This document shows, one piece after another, positions 35,779-45,792 of a stretch of DNA of 64,000 nt. The stretch is taken from positions 1-64,000 of the forward strand of contig NZ_VIKU02000004.1 of the NCBI RefSeq assembly GCF_009371985.2. Direction: 5' to 3'. This stretch comes from Pelagihabitans pacificus. GTDB taxonomy: Bacteria; Bacteroidota; Bacteroidia; Flavobacteriales; Flavobacteriaceae. Each line of letters opens with the position of its first letter. Positions within the stretch are counted from its first letter, which is position 1. The position numbers and the translations under genes are program-made. The notes under the pieces are model-generated. The model did not search any database, was not told the DNA's origin, and saw only the letters and a list, made by a program, of their open reading frames with translations.

Positions 35779-36816
35779 TCAATTTGGGATTTTCCCAAAA
35801 TGGAGAACCATCGCATCGGTAATTTCACCGATGGCCGCCTCCGGTATATCGTGCCCCATGTTTTTAACCCATAAACTATCCGCATCCGGAAGAAGGCACA
35901 CAAGTTTTTTACTGTGTGAAATAGGCATTACGGGGTCTTGTACACCATGGATGACCAACGCGGGAATAGTCAGTTTTGAGAGCGCCTCATAACGGGGTCC
36001 TGCCAGTTGAATGGCCTTATAGTGATGCCGGGCAGCTATAATACGATATCCGTTCCGTTCTTTGAGGTTGTATAGTGCTGTTTCCGCCATGGTTTTCACA
36101 TCGATGTCTCCCGTAGCGGCACCCATTAGTATTCGTCTATGAACGATCTGTCTTTTTATTTGTCCCTTTTTATTTCCGAAAAGGCCATGCTTCAACACCG
36201 TACTCACCATTTTAGGGAAAATTTCTTGGGACATAGGAGGCAGGTTTGGGTCCATGACATCGCCAGAGGACATAATGGAAGTGAGGCTCACGGTTCTTTC
36301 CGGATGGTCGATTGCGATAATTTGGGCGATCATTCCGCCCATGGAGACCCCTACTATATGTACTTTCTCGAGGCCTAAGGTATCCAGTATCGCCACAGCG
36401 TCATCGGCCATGTCGTTGAGCGTATAGTGATTTTTCCGGTTCCACTTCTTCTCGGAAGTAGATAATCCCGTGCCCCGGTGATCAAAGCGAATAACTTCGT
36501 ATCCTTGCTGCACTAAAGGGTAAATAAAGCTTTGCGGCCAGGTAAGCGCATCATTCCCATTTCCCATGATCAGCAGTACAGAACCTTTGATAGAGTCCTT
36601 CGGTTTTTGACGTTCGAACCAGATTTGATGACCGGTCGATTGGGCAAAGCCTGTTTCACCCTGTATTATTTTAGGAAGTGGAGCTTTAAGAACTTCATTG
36701 ATTGTCCGTTTGTTTTCTTTGGATAGTTTTGGAACGGAGGCGCACCCAATCAACCCTGCCAGAAATGTGTACATTATTGCCTTTCGAAAATACGAGCTGC
36801 TCCGAGGGATTTTCAT
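35779..36816 (-). CDS. Alpha/beta hydrolase lipoprotein
   Basis: 345 residues. After a basic start, a lipoprotein signal ends GLIGC (Cys about 25). The hydrolase fold shows the oxyanion loop VLLIMGNGNDALTW, the nucleophile elbow GVSMGG, an Asp in HGVQDPVMP and a late His in MGHDIPEA, giving a complete Ser-Asp-His triad. Substrate is unknown; esterase or lipase activity is likely. Probably anchored in the outer membrane or periplasm. Confidence 0.85.
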   Translation of the reverse strand: MKIPRSSSYFRKAIMYTFLAGLIGCASVPKLSKENKRTINEVLKAPLPKIIQGETGFAQSTGHQIWFERQKPKDSIKGSVLLIMGNGNDALTWPQSFIYPLVQQGYEVIRFDHRGTGLSTSEKKWNRKNHYTLNDMADDAVAILDTLGLEKVHIVGVSMGGMIAQIIAIDHPERTVSLTSIMSSGDVMDPNLPPMSQEIFPKMVSTVLKHGLFGNKKGQIKRQIVHRRILMGAATGDIDVKTMAETALYNLKERNGYRIIAARHHYKAIQLAGPRYEALSKLTIPALVIHGVQDPVMPISHSKKLVCLLPDADSLWVKNMGHDIPEAAIGEITDAMVLHFGKIPN

Positions 36817-36869
36817 TTACTTTGGCATTGTTACCGGTTAAAACTGTTTCCCGCCATGGAATATGACAT

Positions 36870-37919
36870 TTATTTGGTTTGGAAAGAATTCCATCCCTGT
36901 GCGGTTAATGGAATTTTACTGCCGTCTCGGGTCACCAGATGGGCGCTTTCGTTTGCTTCGGTCATATGGCCGATGACCGTTAAATTGGGATTGCCCTTAA
37001 TTTTTGGGAAATCACCTTGGTCAATGGTGAACAACAGTTCGTAGTCTTCCCCGCCGCTAAGGGCCACCAATGTACTATCGATTTTGAATTCTTCACAAGC
37101 CGAAATAACTGTGGGGTCTAACGGAATCTTATCCTCGAACAAATTACAACCCACCTCACTGTGTTTGCATAGGTGTAGAATTTCGGAGGAAAGTCCGTCA
37201 CTGATATCGATCATCGAGGTGGGTCGTACTTCCAGTTGCTTCAATAATTCGATAACATCTTTTCTGGCCTCCGGCTTCAATTGGCGTTCAACGATATACG
37301 AGTAAGGTTCCAAGTCTGGTTGGTTGCCGGGATTCACCTTAAAAACCTCTTTTTCCCGTTCCAACACCTGTAATCCCATATAGGCGCCACCGAGATCCCC
37401 GGATACCACTAGAAGGTCGTTAGGTTTGGCGGCACTTCTATAAACAATATTCTCTTTCAGCGCAACCCCAAGTGCTGTGACACTAATCAACATTCCCGTT
37501 TGTGATGAGGTGGTATCCCCACCGACCAAGTCTACCCCATAGGTGGTGCACGCAAGTTGAATACCTGCGTATAATTCCTCTAGCGCCTCTAAAGGAAAAC
37601 GATTCGAAACCGCAATGGAAACCGTTAGTTGGGTGGGCGTGGCGTTCATCGCATACACATCCGACAGGTTCACCATAACGGCCTTGTAGCCCAGATGCTT
37701 TAGTGGCATATAGCTGAGGTCAAAATGCACGCCTTCGATCAATAAGTCGGTGGTCAACACGGTTTTTTTGCCTTTAAAATCCAAAACAGCGGCGTCATCA
37801 CCGATTCCTTTCACGGTCGATTGCTGTTTTAGGGTAAAGTGACGGGTCAGATGGTCGATCAATCCAAATTCTCCCAATTGTTCCAAAGAGGTACGCTCCT
37901 GATTTTTGTCTTCTAACAT
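36870..37919 (-). CDS. thiL: Thiamine-monophosphate kinase
   Basis: 349 residues with the conserved AIR-synthase-like motifs IGDDAAVLDF, LTTDLLIEGVHFDL, LVGGDTTSS, VSGDLGGAYMG and IDISDGLSSE. ThiL phosphorylates thiamine monophosphate to the diphosphate cofactor. A TATTTTTG box at 37924-37931 on the minus strand lies only a few bases before the ATG, so the mRNA may be nearly leaderless. It is 53 bp upstream of the hydrolase lipoprotein gene. Confidence 0.93.
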   Translation of the reverse strand: MLEDKNQERTSLEQLGEFGLIDHLTRHFTLKQQSTVKGIGDDAAVLDFKGKKTVLTTDLLIEGVHFDLSYMPLKHLGYKAVMVNLSDVYAMNATPTQLTVSIAVSNRFPLEALEELYAGIQLACTTYGVDLVGGDTTSSQTGMLISVTALGVALKENIVYRSAAKPNDLLVVSGDLGGAYMGLQVLEREKEVFKVNPGNQPDLEPYSYIVERQLKPEARKDVIELLKQLEVRPTSMIDISDGLSSEILHLCKHSEVGCNLFEDKIPLDPTVISACEEFKIDSTLVALSGGEDYELLFTIDQGDFPKIKGNPNLTVIGHMTEANESAHLVTRDGSKIPLTAQGWNSFQTK

Positions 37920-38069
37920 GGTGCAAAAATAGGGGTAATTTTTTAGCTGTTCAGATAGAGTCTTGGCAGGGTTATTGGGGTATTGTTTGAAAGCTTAGAA
38001 GATTGGAACCACCTGCATATATCCAAGAAATCCTATCTTTACCCGTATAAAAAACTAAAATTGCCTTTG

Positions 38070-39305
38070 ATGAAAAAGTTGCCTTCCGCGGTTCTCTTTG
38101 TACTGCTTATCTTCTCTTGTTCCAACAATGACGACGGTCCGGTACCCGAGATGGTGCCGAATACCCCTGATAGTGGAGGTACCCCGACCACTTCCTTTGA
38201 ACCATGTGAGAACGGCATGGCGGGCGATTACCCATGCGATGGGTATGACTTATTGGGTCAGATATCGCTATCGAGTTTTAATGCGACATCAGGGAACGAT
38301 TGCTGGGGATGGACCGATTCCACCACGGGTAGGGAATATGCCCTAATGGGTTTGGATAATGGTACTGCTTTCGTGGATATTTCCGATGAAGGTAATTTGG
38401 TCTATTTGGGAAAACTTCCTACAGCTACACAATCCAGTACTTGGCGGGATATCAAGGTTTATAACGATCACGCTTTCATCGTATCGGAAGCCCCCGGCCA
38501 TGGGATGCAAGTTTTTGACCTTACGCGTCTTCGCGACGTAAGCAACCCGCCAGAAACGTTTACCGCCGATTTTCGTTATGACGAATTCGGCAATGCACAT
38601 AATATCGTCATTAATGAGGAAACGGGCTTCGCCTATGCCGTGGGTACGGATACTTTTGATGGTGGTGGGCATTTCGTCGACCTACAAGACCCTGATAATC
38701 CTGTTTCGGCCGATGGTTATAGTGCCAGTGGCTATACCCATGATGCCCAAGTGGTCACCTACAACGGTCCCGATGCTGATTATGCCGGATCTGAAATTTT
38801 TATTGGAGCCAACGAAAATAACGTGGTCCTTGTGGACGTTACCGATAAGGAAAATGCCAGCCAAATAGCATCGCTTCAATATGGTAACAGGGGTTATACC
38901 CATCAGGGGTGGTTTACCGAGGACCAACGCTATTTCATTTTGGGCGATGAGCTCGATGAATTGAATTTCGGACTTAATTCACGTACCCTTATCTTCGACT
39001 TTACAGATTTGGATGCTCCCGTATTGCACCATACCTATATCGGCCCCACTAGCGCCATCGACCATAATGGCTATGTAAAAGGGAACGAGTTCTTTCTTGC
39101 CAATTATACGGCAGGCATGCGCGTTTTGGATATTTCGGGTATCGAGGGAAAATCGATTTCCGAAATAGGTTTTTTCGATACGTTTCCCAGTTCAAGCGTA
39201 ACCGATTTTAGCGGGGTGTGGAGTGTATACCCCTATTTCGAAAGTGGAAAAATTGTGATGAGCGACACCGACCGGGGACTCTTTGTTGTCAGAAAATCGA
39301 ATTAG
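38070..39305 (+). CDS. Choice-of-anchor B family lipoprotein
   Basis: 411 residues from the ATG at 38070 (MKKLPSAVLFVLLIFSCSNNDDG), where a lipobox ending FSC (Cys about 17) fixes the start; the ORF is open for 29 codons upstream. The segment YPCDGYDLLGQISLSSF and the later GNDCWGWTD, followed by LVIVD-like propeller repeats (AFVDISDEGNLVYLGKL, VVLVDVTDKENASQIAS), identify the 'choice-of-anchor B' family. Exposed on the surface by inference; function unknown. Confidence 0.85.
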   Translation: MKKLPSAVLFVLLIFSCSNNDDGPVPEMVPNTPDSGGTPTTSFEPCENGMAGDYPCDGYDLLGQISLSSFNATSGNDCWGWTDSTTGREYALMGLDNGTAFVDISDEGNLVYLGKLPTATQSSTWRDIKVYNDHAFIVSEAPGHGMQVFDLTRLRDVSNPPETFTADFRYDEFGNAHNIVINEETGFAYAVGTDTFDGGGHFVDLQDPDNPVSADGYSASGYTHDAQVVTYNGPDADYAGSEIFIGANENNVVLVDVTDKENASQIASLQYGNRGYTHQGWFTEDQRYFILGDELDELNFGLNSRTLIFDFTDLDAPVLHHTYIGPTSAIDHNGYVKGNEFFLANYTAGMRVLDISGIEGKSISEIGFFDTFPSSSVTDFSGVWSVYPYFESGKIVMSDTDRGLFVVRKSN

Positions 39306-39307
39306 AA

Positions 39308-40669
39308 ATGAAAGGTGTACTGATAAGAAACTTGGTTTATATGGTTTCGATGGGAATGGTCATTTGCTGTACCAATAATATCGAAGAGCTTGCCGAGATA
39401 CCGGAACCGGAAACCCGGTTCCTGGGAGAGGTCGATTGGATTAGAAACTTTGGGGGTTCAGGGGAAGAGACCGCACGGTCTATCATTAAAACTTCTGATG
39501 GTGGCTACGCCATAGTAGGCTTTTCAAACAGTACCGATGGCGATTTGGCCGGTAAGGAGCTACCTGTAAACGATTACTGGCTGTTAAAATTGGATGCGGA
39601 AGGCAAACTGCAATGGTCAAAGACGTATGGTGGTAGTAAAGACGACCGTGGACAAGCTTTGGTGCAGACCAACGATGGTGGCTATGCCCTAACGGGCTAT
39701 GCTATGAGCGATGACGGCGATGGGAGCAATAACCAAGGGTTTCACGATAACTGGATTATTAAGGTAGATGGTTCGGGAAATTTGCAATGGGAAAAAAGTT
39801 TTGGTTTCTCTGGTCACGACCATTCCTACGATATTCTACAGACCGCCGATGGAGGGTTCTTTTTCGTGGGTTTTTTGGATGTGACCGCAGCTCGGGCCGA
39901 TGGTTTTACCGAAAAGGGAAATTCTTTGACGCGACACGGGGTTGGGGAATTTTGGGGTACCAAATTGGACGCCCGGGGAAATATCGAATGGAGAAGGTAT
40001 TTCGGAGGTTCTAATAACGATAGGGCCCACGCGGTGGTACAGGCGGAAGATGGAGGTTTCGTGATGATCGGCTTTAGTGAGAGCGCTGATTTTGATATTA
40101 GCAATAGCCGCGGCAGTTATGATTTTTGGGTCTTGAAAATCGACAAAAACGGCGATTTGCTCTGGGAACGCTCTTTTGGGGGATCCGGCATCGAAGTTTC
40201 CTACGACATTACGAGAACATTGGATAACGGCTATGCCATTGTCGGCAATACCTTTAGTACCGACTTGGATATTTCAAAAAACTACGGGGAGTCCGATATT
40301 TGGCTGGTCAAGATTGATGATGGCGGCGACCTGCTTTGGGAACGTTCTTTCGGAGGCAGTGAATTTGATGCTGCCCGAGGCATCCGGTTGAGCAGGGATG
40401 GCGGATTTATCATATCCGGGAATTCGAAAAGTGCCGATATCGACCTTACTTCCAATACCGGTGAAAATGACATTTGGGTATTAAAGACCGATGCAAACGG
40501 TCTATTGGAATGGCAAACATCTTTTGGGGGTTCTGGTCTCGATTTCGGGTTCGATGCTATTGAAAATGAGGATGAAAGCATCCTCCTGGTAGGGGAAATC
40601 GCTAGTAGTGATATGCCAGGAGTCACCCAGAAGGGAATGACCGATGTGATCGTGATTAAAGTTAAGTAG
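39308..40669 (+). CDS. Repeat beta-propeller lipoprotein
   Basis: 453 residues from the ATG at 39308, 2 bp after the previous stop, with a lipobox-like VICC. The body contains about seven repeats of 55-60 residues of the form FGGSGxExA-x-DGGYAIVGFSNSxDxD...DYWLLKLDxxGxLxW, typical of delta-60/PQQ-like propellers. The ORF reads open further upstream but that would overlap the previous gene. Probably translated together with the choice-of-anchor B gene; function unknown. Confidence 0.82.
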   Translation: MKGVLIRNLVYMVSMGMVICCTNNIEELAEIPEPETRFLGEVDWIRNFGGSGEETARSIIKTSDGGYAIVGFSNSTDGDLAGKELPVNDYWLLKLDAEGKLQWSKTYGGSKDDRGQALVQTNDGGYALTGYAMSDDGDGSNNQGFHDNWIIKVDGSGNLQWEKSFGFSGHDHSYDILQTADGGFFFVGFLDVTAARADGFTEKGNSLTRHGVGEFWGTKLDARGNIEWRRYFGGSNNDRAHAVVQAEDGGFVMIGFSESADFDISNSRGSYDFWVLKIDKNGDLLWERSFGGSGIEVSYDITRTLDNGYAIVGNTFSTDLDISKNYGESDIWLVKIDDGGDLLWERSFGGSEFDAARGIRLSRDGGFIISGNSKSADIDLTSNTGENDIWVLKTDANGLLEWQTSFGGSGLDFGFDAIENEDESILLVGEIASSDMPGVTQKGMTDVIVIKVK

Positions 40670-40740
40670 CCGTTTTCCCGGCCCATCTTCTTCCACATAG
40701 AAAACCCCTATTTACCGATACGTTATAATAATGTTAGGAA

Positions 40741-40773
40741 TTAGGTGCAAATCCTACTTATAGCGTATATTTG
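40741..40773 (+). promoter_or_regulatory. Promoter of sufA and the suf cluster
   Basis: TTAGG at 40741-40745 and a perfect TATATTTG at 40766-40773 are 20 bp apart. The ATG of sufA lies 29 bp after the box. Confidence 0.6.
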
Positions 40774-40802
40774 TCACCTATTTAGAATAAATCCAAATAC
40801 CC

Positions 40803-41132
40803 ATGATTCAAGTTTCTGAAACGGCCAAAAGAAAAGTAATCGATTTGATGACCGAGGAAGGCTATAACGCCAGTCAGGACTATGTACGGGTCGGTGTAAA
40901 AAGCGGCGGCTGTAGCGGCTTGTCCTATGAATTGAAATTCGACAACCAAGTACAGGAATCCGACAAGGTCTTTGAAGACAACAACGTTCGCATCATCGTG
41001 GACAAAAAAAGTTTTTTATACCTCGTAGGCACTGTCTTGGAGTATTCAGGAGGGCTTAATGGCAAAGGGTTTGTATTTAACAATCCCAATGCACAGCGCA
41101 CTTGCGGGTGCGGGGAGAGTTTTTCGCTCTAA
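40803..41132 (+). CDS. sufA: HesB/IscA-type iron-sulfur carrier
   Basis: 109 residues with the three conserved cysteines of A-type carriers: GGCSGLSYEL and the C-terminal TCGCGESF. It accepts clusters from the SufBCD scaffold and delivers them to target enzymes. It is first in the suf cluster behind a clear promoter, with sufB 66 bp downstream. Confidence 0.93.
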   Translation: MIQVSETAKRKVIDLMTEEGYNASQDYVRVGVKSGGCSGLSYELKFDNQVQESDKVFEDNNVRIIVDKKSFLYLVGTVLEYSGGLNGKGFVFNNPNAQRTCGCGESFSL

Positions 41133-41198
41133 ATATGACAATTTGATTATGAACTAATGAATCGATTGTTGCAGTAACAGTTGATAAACTGAACAAGT

Positions 41199-42644
41199 AT
41201 GGCATATACCGAAGAAGAATTAAAAAAAGAACTGGAGACCAAGGAATACGAATACGGTTTCTACACCGATATCGAATCGGATACCTTGCCGGTTGGTTTG
41301 AACGAGGATATTGTTATCGCCATCTCGAAGAAGAAGAACGAACCGGAATGGATGACCGAATGGCGATTGGAATCGTTTCGATATTGGAAGGAAATGGAAG
41401 AGCCCGAGTGGGCCAACGTAACCTATAAAAAACCGGACTTCCAGGCCATTTCTTATTATTCAGCACCTAATAGCAAACCCAAGTACGACAGTTTGGATGA
41501 GGTTGATCCCGAATTGTTGGAAACCTTCAAAAAACTTGGCATATCGCTTGACGAGCAAAAGAAATTGGCCGGGGTAGCGGTTGACATCGTTATGGATTCC
41601 GTTTCAGTGGCCACCACTTTCAAAAAGACGTTGGCTGAAAAGGGAATCATTTTCTGTTCCATTTCCGAAGCCATCCAAGAGCATCCCGAATTGGTAAAAA
41701 AATATATTGGGACGGTAGTGCCCCAAAAAGACAATTTCTATGCGGCCCTGAATTCCGCGGTTTTCTCCGATGGTAGTTTCTGCTACATTCCGAAAGGTGT
41801 TCGGTGTCCGATGGAACTATCTACCTACTTTCGTATCAATCAAGCTGGTACGGGTCAATTCGAAAGAACGTTGGTCATTGCCGACGAAGGTAGTTACGTG
41901 AGCTATTTGGAAGGATGTACCGCTCCGTCACGGGACGAAAACCAACTGCATGCGGCCGTGGTAGAGCTCATAGCCCTCGATGATGCGGAAATAAAATACT
42001 CAACGGTACAAAACTGGTTTCCTGGAGGTAAGGACGGTGTTGGCGGGGTTTTCAATTTTGTGACCAAAAGGGGATTATGCGAGAAGAATGCGAAAATTTC
42101 GTGGACCCAGGTAGAGACCGGTTCCGCGGTTACCTGGAAATATCCTTCCTGTATTCTGAAGGGGGATAATTCGATCGGGGAGTTTTATTCCATTGCCGTG
42201 ACCAACAATTATCAGCAAGCCGATACCGGAACGAAAATGGTCCATTTGGGAAAGAACACCAAAAGCACTATCATCTCAAAAGGAATCTCCGCCGGAAAAT
42301 CACAGAACAGTTATCGCGGCCTGGTGCACGTAAATAGTCGTGCCGAGAACGCCCGTAACTTTTCACAGTGCGATTCGCTCTTGATGGGTAACGAATGTGG
42401 GGCACATACGTTTCCTTATATCGAAGCCAAGAACAGGTCCGCGCAGATAGAGCACGAGGCTACTACCAGTAAAATCGGGGAAGATCAGATTTTCTATTGC
42501 AACCAAAGAGGGATTGATACGGAGAAAGCGATCGCCCTGATCGTAAACGGTTTTAGTAAGGAAGTATTGAACAAGTTGCCTATGGAGTTTGCCGTTGAAG
42601 CCCAAAAGCTATTGGAAATTAGTCTCGAAGGTTCTGTCGGGTAA
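41199..42644 (+). CDS. sufB: Fe-S assembly scaffold SufB
   Basis: 481 residues, full length. The conserved core shows [38 protein letters not shown] and the late [20 protein letters not shown] with the cysteine expected to hold sulfur or cluster. SufB forms the SufBC2D scaffold complex on which clusters are built from persulfide sulfur and iron. The gene is followed by an unrelated lipoprotein gene rather than directly by sufC. Confidence 0.97.
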   Translation: MAYTEEELKKELETKEYEYGFYTDIESDTLPVGLNEDIVIAISKKKNEPEWMTEWRLESFRYWKEMEEPEWANVTYKKPDFQAISYYSAPNSKPKYDSLDEVDPELLETFKKLGISLDEQKKLAGVAVDIVMDSVSVATTFKKTLAEKGIIFCSISEAIQEHPELVKKYIGTVVPQKDNFYAALNSAVFSDGSFCYIPKGVRCPMELSTYFRINQAGTGQFERTLVIADEGSYVSYLEGCTAPSRDENQLHAAVVELIALDDAEIKYSTVQNWFPGGKDGVGGVFNFVTKRGLCEKNAKISWTQVETGSAVTWKYPSCILKGDNSIGEFYSIAVTNNYQQADTGTKMVHLGKNTKSTIISKGISAGKSQNSYRGLVHVNSRAENARNFSQCDSLLMGNECGAHTFPYIEAKNRSAQIEHEATTSKIGEDQIFYCNQRGIDTEKAIALIVNGFSKEVLNKLPMEFAVEAQKLLEISLEGSVG

Positions 42645-42705
42645 CCCTCGGACGTTCTTTTGAAGGGCATGGAAAGGGCCTTCTTGAGAGATTAAATATG
42701 GAATA

Positions 42706-43584
42706 ATGAAAAAATACATTTTTTTAGTTGGAGTCTTATTGGGGCTCACGGCCTGTAAGCAAACCAAGAAAGAAAACACCGAAACGGCTGAAGTAATCTT
42801 GGATACCTCACAGCCTGAGGTGAAGTTGTATACCTTCGATGGAGGTACGGTTGTCGTGAATCAATTGCAGCTTTTTTCCCAAGACACGACCTATAAGGGA
42901 CAAAGCAAGGAATTTGCAGATGCTTTCTACGTAATTGAACATCCCCAAGGTATTTTGATGTGGGATGCCGGTCTTCCGGAAAGTTTGGTAGGAATGCAGG
43001 AACCCTACACCGATGAAAGTGGTGCCTTTACGGTTTCCAGAAAAGATTCGGTCATCAACCAACTCAAACAAATAGGGATGACCCCGGATGATTTTAAGTA
43101 CATCTCCCTCTCCCATACCCATTTTGATCACAGCGGACATGCCAATGTTTTTAAGAATGCGACCTGGTTGGTACAGGAAGCAGAGTACGATTTTATCACC
43201 AGCAAGGAAACACGTGAAAGTAACGCTGATTTGTACAATGCCATTAAGGATTTAAAAAAGATAAAGAAAATCAAAGGTGACCATGATGTGTTCGGCGATG
43301 GCACGGTGGTGCTTAAATATGCACCGGGCCACACCCCGGGTCATCAAGTGCTATATTTGAATTTGGCCGATCACGGTCCCATGCTGCTCGCCGGGGATCT
43401 CTATCATTTTTCGGAGAATAGGGAGTTCAGAAGAATCCCCATCTTCAATTATGATGTAAAGCAAACAAGGGCCAGTATGGATGCGTTTGAGGCCTTTGCC
43501 GAAGAAAAAAGGGCGAAAGTATACCTACAACATTCCATCGAAGATTTTGAAAAAATGCCAAAGGCACCCAACTATTTAAATTAA
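42706..43584 (+). CDS. Metallo-beta-lactamase-fold lipoprotein (AHL-lactonase-like)
   Basis: 292 residues. The lipoprotein signal ends LTAC (Cys 17). The MBL motif HTHFDHSGH, then PGHTPGHQVLYL and LLAGDLYHF, gives a complete two-metal site. The shape resembles N-acyl-homoserine lactonase-type enzymes, but activity is unproven. It is exported, unlike the cytoplasmic Suf proteins, yet lies 61 bp after sufB and 11 bp before sufC on the same strand, so it is probably transcribed with them. Confidence 0.88.
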   Translation: MKKYIFLVGVLLGLTACKQTKKENTETAEVILDTSQPEVKLYTFDGGTVVVNQLQLFSQDTTYKGQSKEFADAFYVIEHPQGILMWDAGLPESLVGMQEPYTDESGAFTVSRKDSVINQLKQIGMTPDDFKYISLSHTHFDHSGHANVFKNATWLVQEAEYDFITSKETRESNADLYNAIKDLKKIKKIKGDHDVFGDGTVVLKYAPGHTPGHQVLYLNLADHGPMLLAGDLYHFSENREFRRIPIFNYDVKQTRASMDAFEAFAEEKRAKVYLQHSIEDFEKMPKAPNYLN

Positions 43585-43595
43585 ATACAAGAACG

Positions 43596-44348
43596 ATGTT
43601 AAAAATCAACAATCTGCACGCTAGCGTTGAGGATAAGGATATTTTAAAAGGAATCAACCTTCAGGTTAACGCCGGAGAGGTGCATGCCATTATGGGCCCC
43701 AATGGTTCGGGTAAAAGCACCTTGGCATCCGTTATTGCGGGGAAGGAAGAATTTGAAGTTACCCAGGGTTCCGTGGAACTGGATGGTGAGGACTTGGAAG
43801 ATAGTGCGCCCGAGGAAAGGGCTCATAAAGGCATTTTCATGTCGTTTCAGTATCCCGTGGAAATCCCAGGGGTGTCCGTGACCAACTTCATGAAAACCGC
43901 CATCAACGAGTCCAGGAAGGCTAGGGGCTTGGAGGACATGCCTGCCAATGAAATGCTCAAGCTCATTCGGGAGAAATCGGAAATGTTGGAGATCGACCGT
44001 AAATTTTTGTCCCGTTCCTTGAACGAAGGTTTTTCCGGGGGCGAAAAGAAGCGAAACGAGATATTTCAAATGGCCATGTTGGAACCGAAATTGGCGATTT
44101 TGGACGAAACCGATTCCGGTCTGGATATCGATGCACTGAGAATAGTCGCGAACGGAGTGAACAAATTAAAGAGCAAGGACAACGCTGTAATCGTGATTAC
44201 GCACTATCAGCGCTTGTTGGAGTACATAGTTCCCGATTTTGTTCACGTATTACACGATGGTAAAATCGTAAAATCGGGCGGCAAGGAATTGGCCTTCCAG
44301 TTGGAAGAAAAAGGATACGACTGGATCAAGAATGAAGCGGTTGTTTAG
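43596..44348 (+). CDS. sufC: Fe-S assembly ATPase SufC
   Basis: 250 residues, an ABC-type ATPase with Walker A GPNGSGKST, the signature SGGEKKRNE, Walker B AILDETDSGLD and the switch His in ITHYQRLL. It powers the SufBCD scaffold in the cytoplasm. It starts 11 bp after the lactonase-like gene. Confidence 0.97.
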   Translation: MLKINNLHASVEDKDILKGINLQVNAGEVHAIMGPNGSGKSTLASVIAGKEEFEVTQGSVELDGEDLEDSAPEERAHKGIFMSFQYPVEIPGVSVTNFMKTAINESRKARGLEDMPANEMLKLIREKSEMLEIDRKFLSRSLNEGFSGGEKKRNEIFQMAMLEPKLAILDETDSGLDIDALRIVANGVNKLKSKDNAVIVITHYQRLLEYIVPDFVHVLHDGKIVKSGGKELAFQLEEKGYDWIKNEAVV

Positions 44349-44427
44349 GTTGTTTTCGACATTGTTCCCACCATCGTTGGAAGCAGTTGAGGTATCTTAA
44401 AAATTTAATGAAAGACAAGAATTGCAA

Positions 44428-45744
44428 ATGGATTTAAAAGACAAATTGATAGCATCGTTCATGGCATTCGAAAACAATGTCGATATCGACCATCCTGTGC
44501 ATGATGTGCGTACAGAGGCCATCAAGAATTTTGAAACAAAGGGTTTTCCTTCCAAAAAAGAGGAGGCTTGGAAATACACTTCGCTCAACAGTTTGCAAAA
44601 AATTGATTTCAGCATCTTTCCCAAAGAGGTCAATGCGCTGGAGTATCGGGATGTAAAAAAGTACTTCCTTCATGAGATAGATACCTACAAAATCGTCTTC
44701 ATCGATGGTATTTATAGTTCGTATCTCTCGGAGACTACCCATGACGGTGTTGACATTTGTTTGATGAGTTCGGCCTTGACCAAACCCATGTACAAGCAGG
44801 TTATCGATGTTTATTTCAATAAGGTAGCGTCCAAGGATGAGTCATTGACCACATTGAATACGGCTTTTAGTCGAGAGGGGGCCTACATTTATATTCCCAA
44901 AAGTAAGATGCCCAAGAAACCTGTAGAAATATTGCATTTCGCGACGGGCAACGAGGCGTCGTTATTGTTACAACCGCGAAACTTGATCATCGCCGAGGAA
45001 AATGCCGAATTGCAGATAATCGAACGCCACCAAAGCCTTACTTCCAATGAGGTGTTGACCAACTCGGTGACCGAAATCTTTGCCGGTAAAAACGCTATCG
45101 TCGATTATTACAAAGTGCAAAACGATGCATCGACCGCTTCTTTGATCGATAATACCTATATCAGTCAAAAGGACACCAGCGTCGTGAAGGTACATACGTT
45201 CTCTTTCGGGGGTAAGCTTACGAGAAACAATCTCAATTTTTATCAGAACGGGGAACATATTGATTCTACCATGAAGGGCGTCACCATTTTGGGCGAAAAA
45301 CAACATGTAGACCATTACACCTTGGTGCATCATCAACAGCCCAACTGCGAAAGCCATCAGGATTACAAAGGAATCTACGGCGACAGTTCTACAGGAGTGT
45401 TCAACGGTAAGATTTATGTGGATAAGATTGCCCAAAAAACCGATGCCTTTCAACAGAATAACAACATTTTGATCAGCGACAAGGCCACTATTAATACAAA
45501 GCCACAATTGGAAATTTTCGCCGACGATGTCAAATGTTCCCATGGCTGTACCATCGGGCAATTGGATGAGGACGCACTTTTTTACCTGCAGACACGCGGA
45601 ATACCCAAAAAAGAGGCCAGGGCACTTTTAATGTACGCCTTTGCCAATAACGTGCTGGAAAGCGTGCGCATTCCGGAATTAAAAACACGGATCAATAAGT
45701 TGATAGCCAATAAGCTGGGTGTTCGATTGGGATTTGATTTGTAA
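44428..45744 (+). CDS. sufD: Fe-S assembly protein SufD
   Basis: 438 residues from the ATG at 44428 (MDLKDKLIASF). The N-terminal part has FPSKKEEAWKYTSL and the C-terminal core ends CSHGCTIGQLDEDALFYLQTRGI, the usual SufD signature related to SufB. It pairs with SufB and SufC. It is separated from sufC by about 80 bp and followed by two outer-membrane barrel genes. Confidence 0.95.
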   Translation: MDLKDKLIASFMAFENNVDIDHPVHDVRTEAIKNFETKGFPSKKEEAWKYTSLNSLQKIDFSIFPKEVNALEYRDVKKYFLHEIDTYKIVFIDGIYSSYLSETTHDGVDICLMSSALTKPMYKQVIDVYFNKVASKDESLTTLNTAFSREGAYIYIPKSKMPKKPVEILHFATGNEASLLLQPRNLIIAEENAELQIIERHQSLTSNEVLTNSVTEIFAGKNAIVDYYKVQNDASTASLIDNTYISQKDTSVVKVHTFSFGGKLTRNNLNFYQNGEHIDSTMKGVTILGEKQHVDHYTLVHHQQPNCESHQDYKGIYGDSSTGVFNGKIYVDKIAQKTDAFQQNNNILISDKATINTKPQLEIFADDVKCSHGCTIGQLDEDALFYLQTRGIPKKEARALLMYAFANNVLESVRIPELKTRINKLIANKLGVRLGFDL

Positions 45745-45792
45745 TAAAAGACGCAAAAGACCGTTCTTAGGAAAAATCGAAGCCAAATTCGT

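Noticed and set aside
40752-40760. CCTACTT in the sufA promoter region
   Set aside because: It is a 7-bp match only, with no hairpin or repeats; not a fourth sRNA copy.
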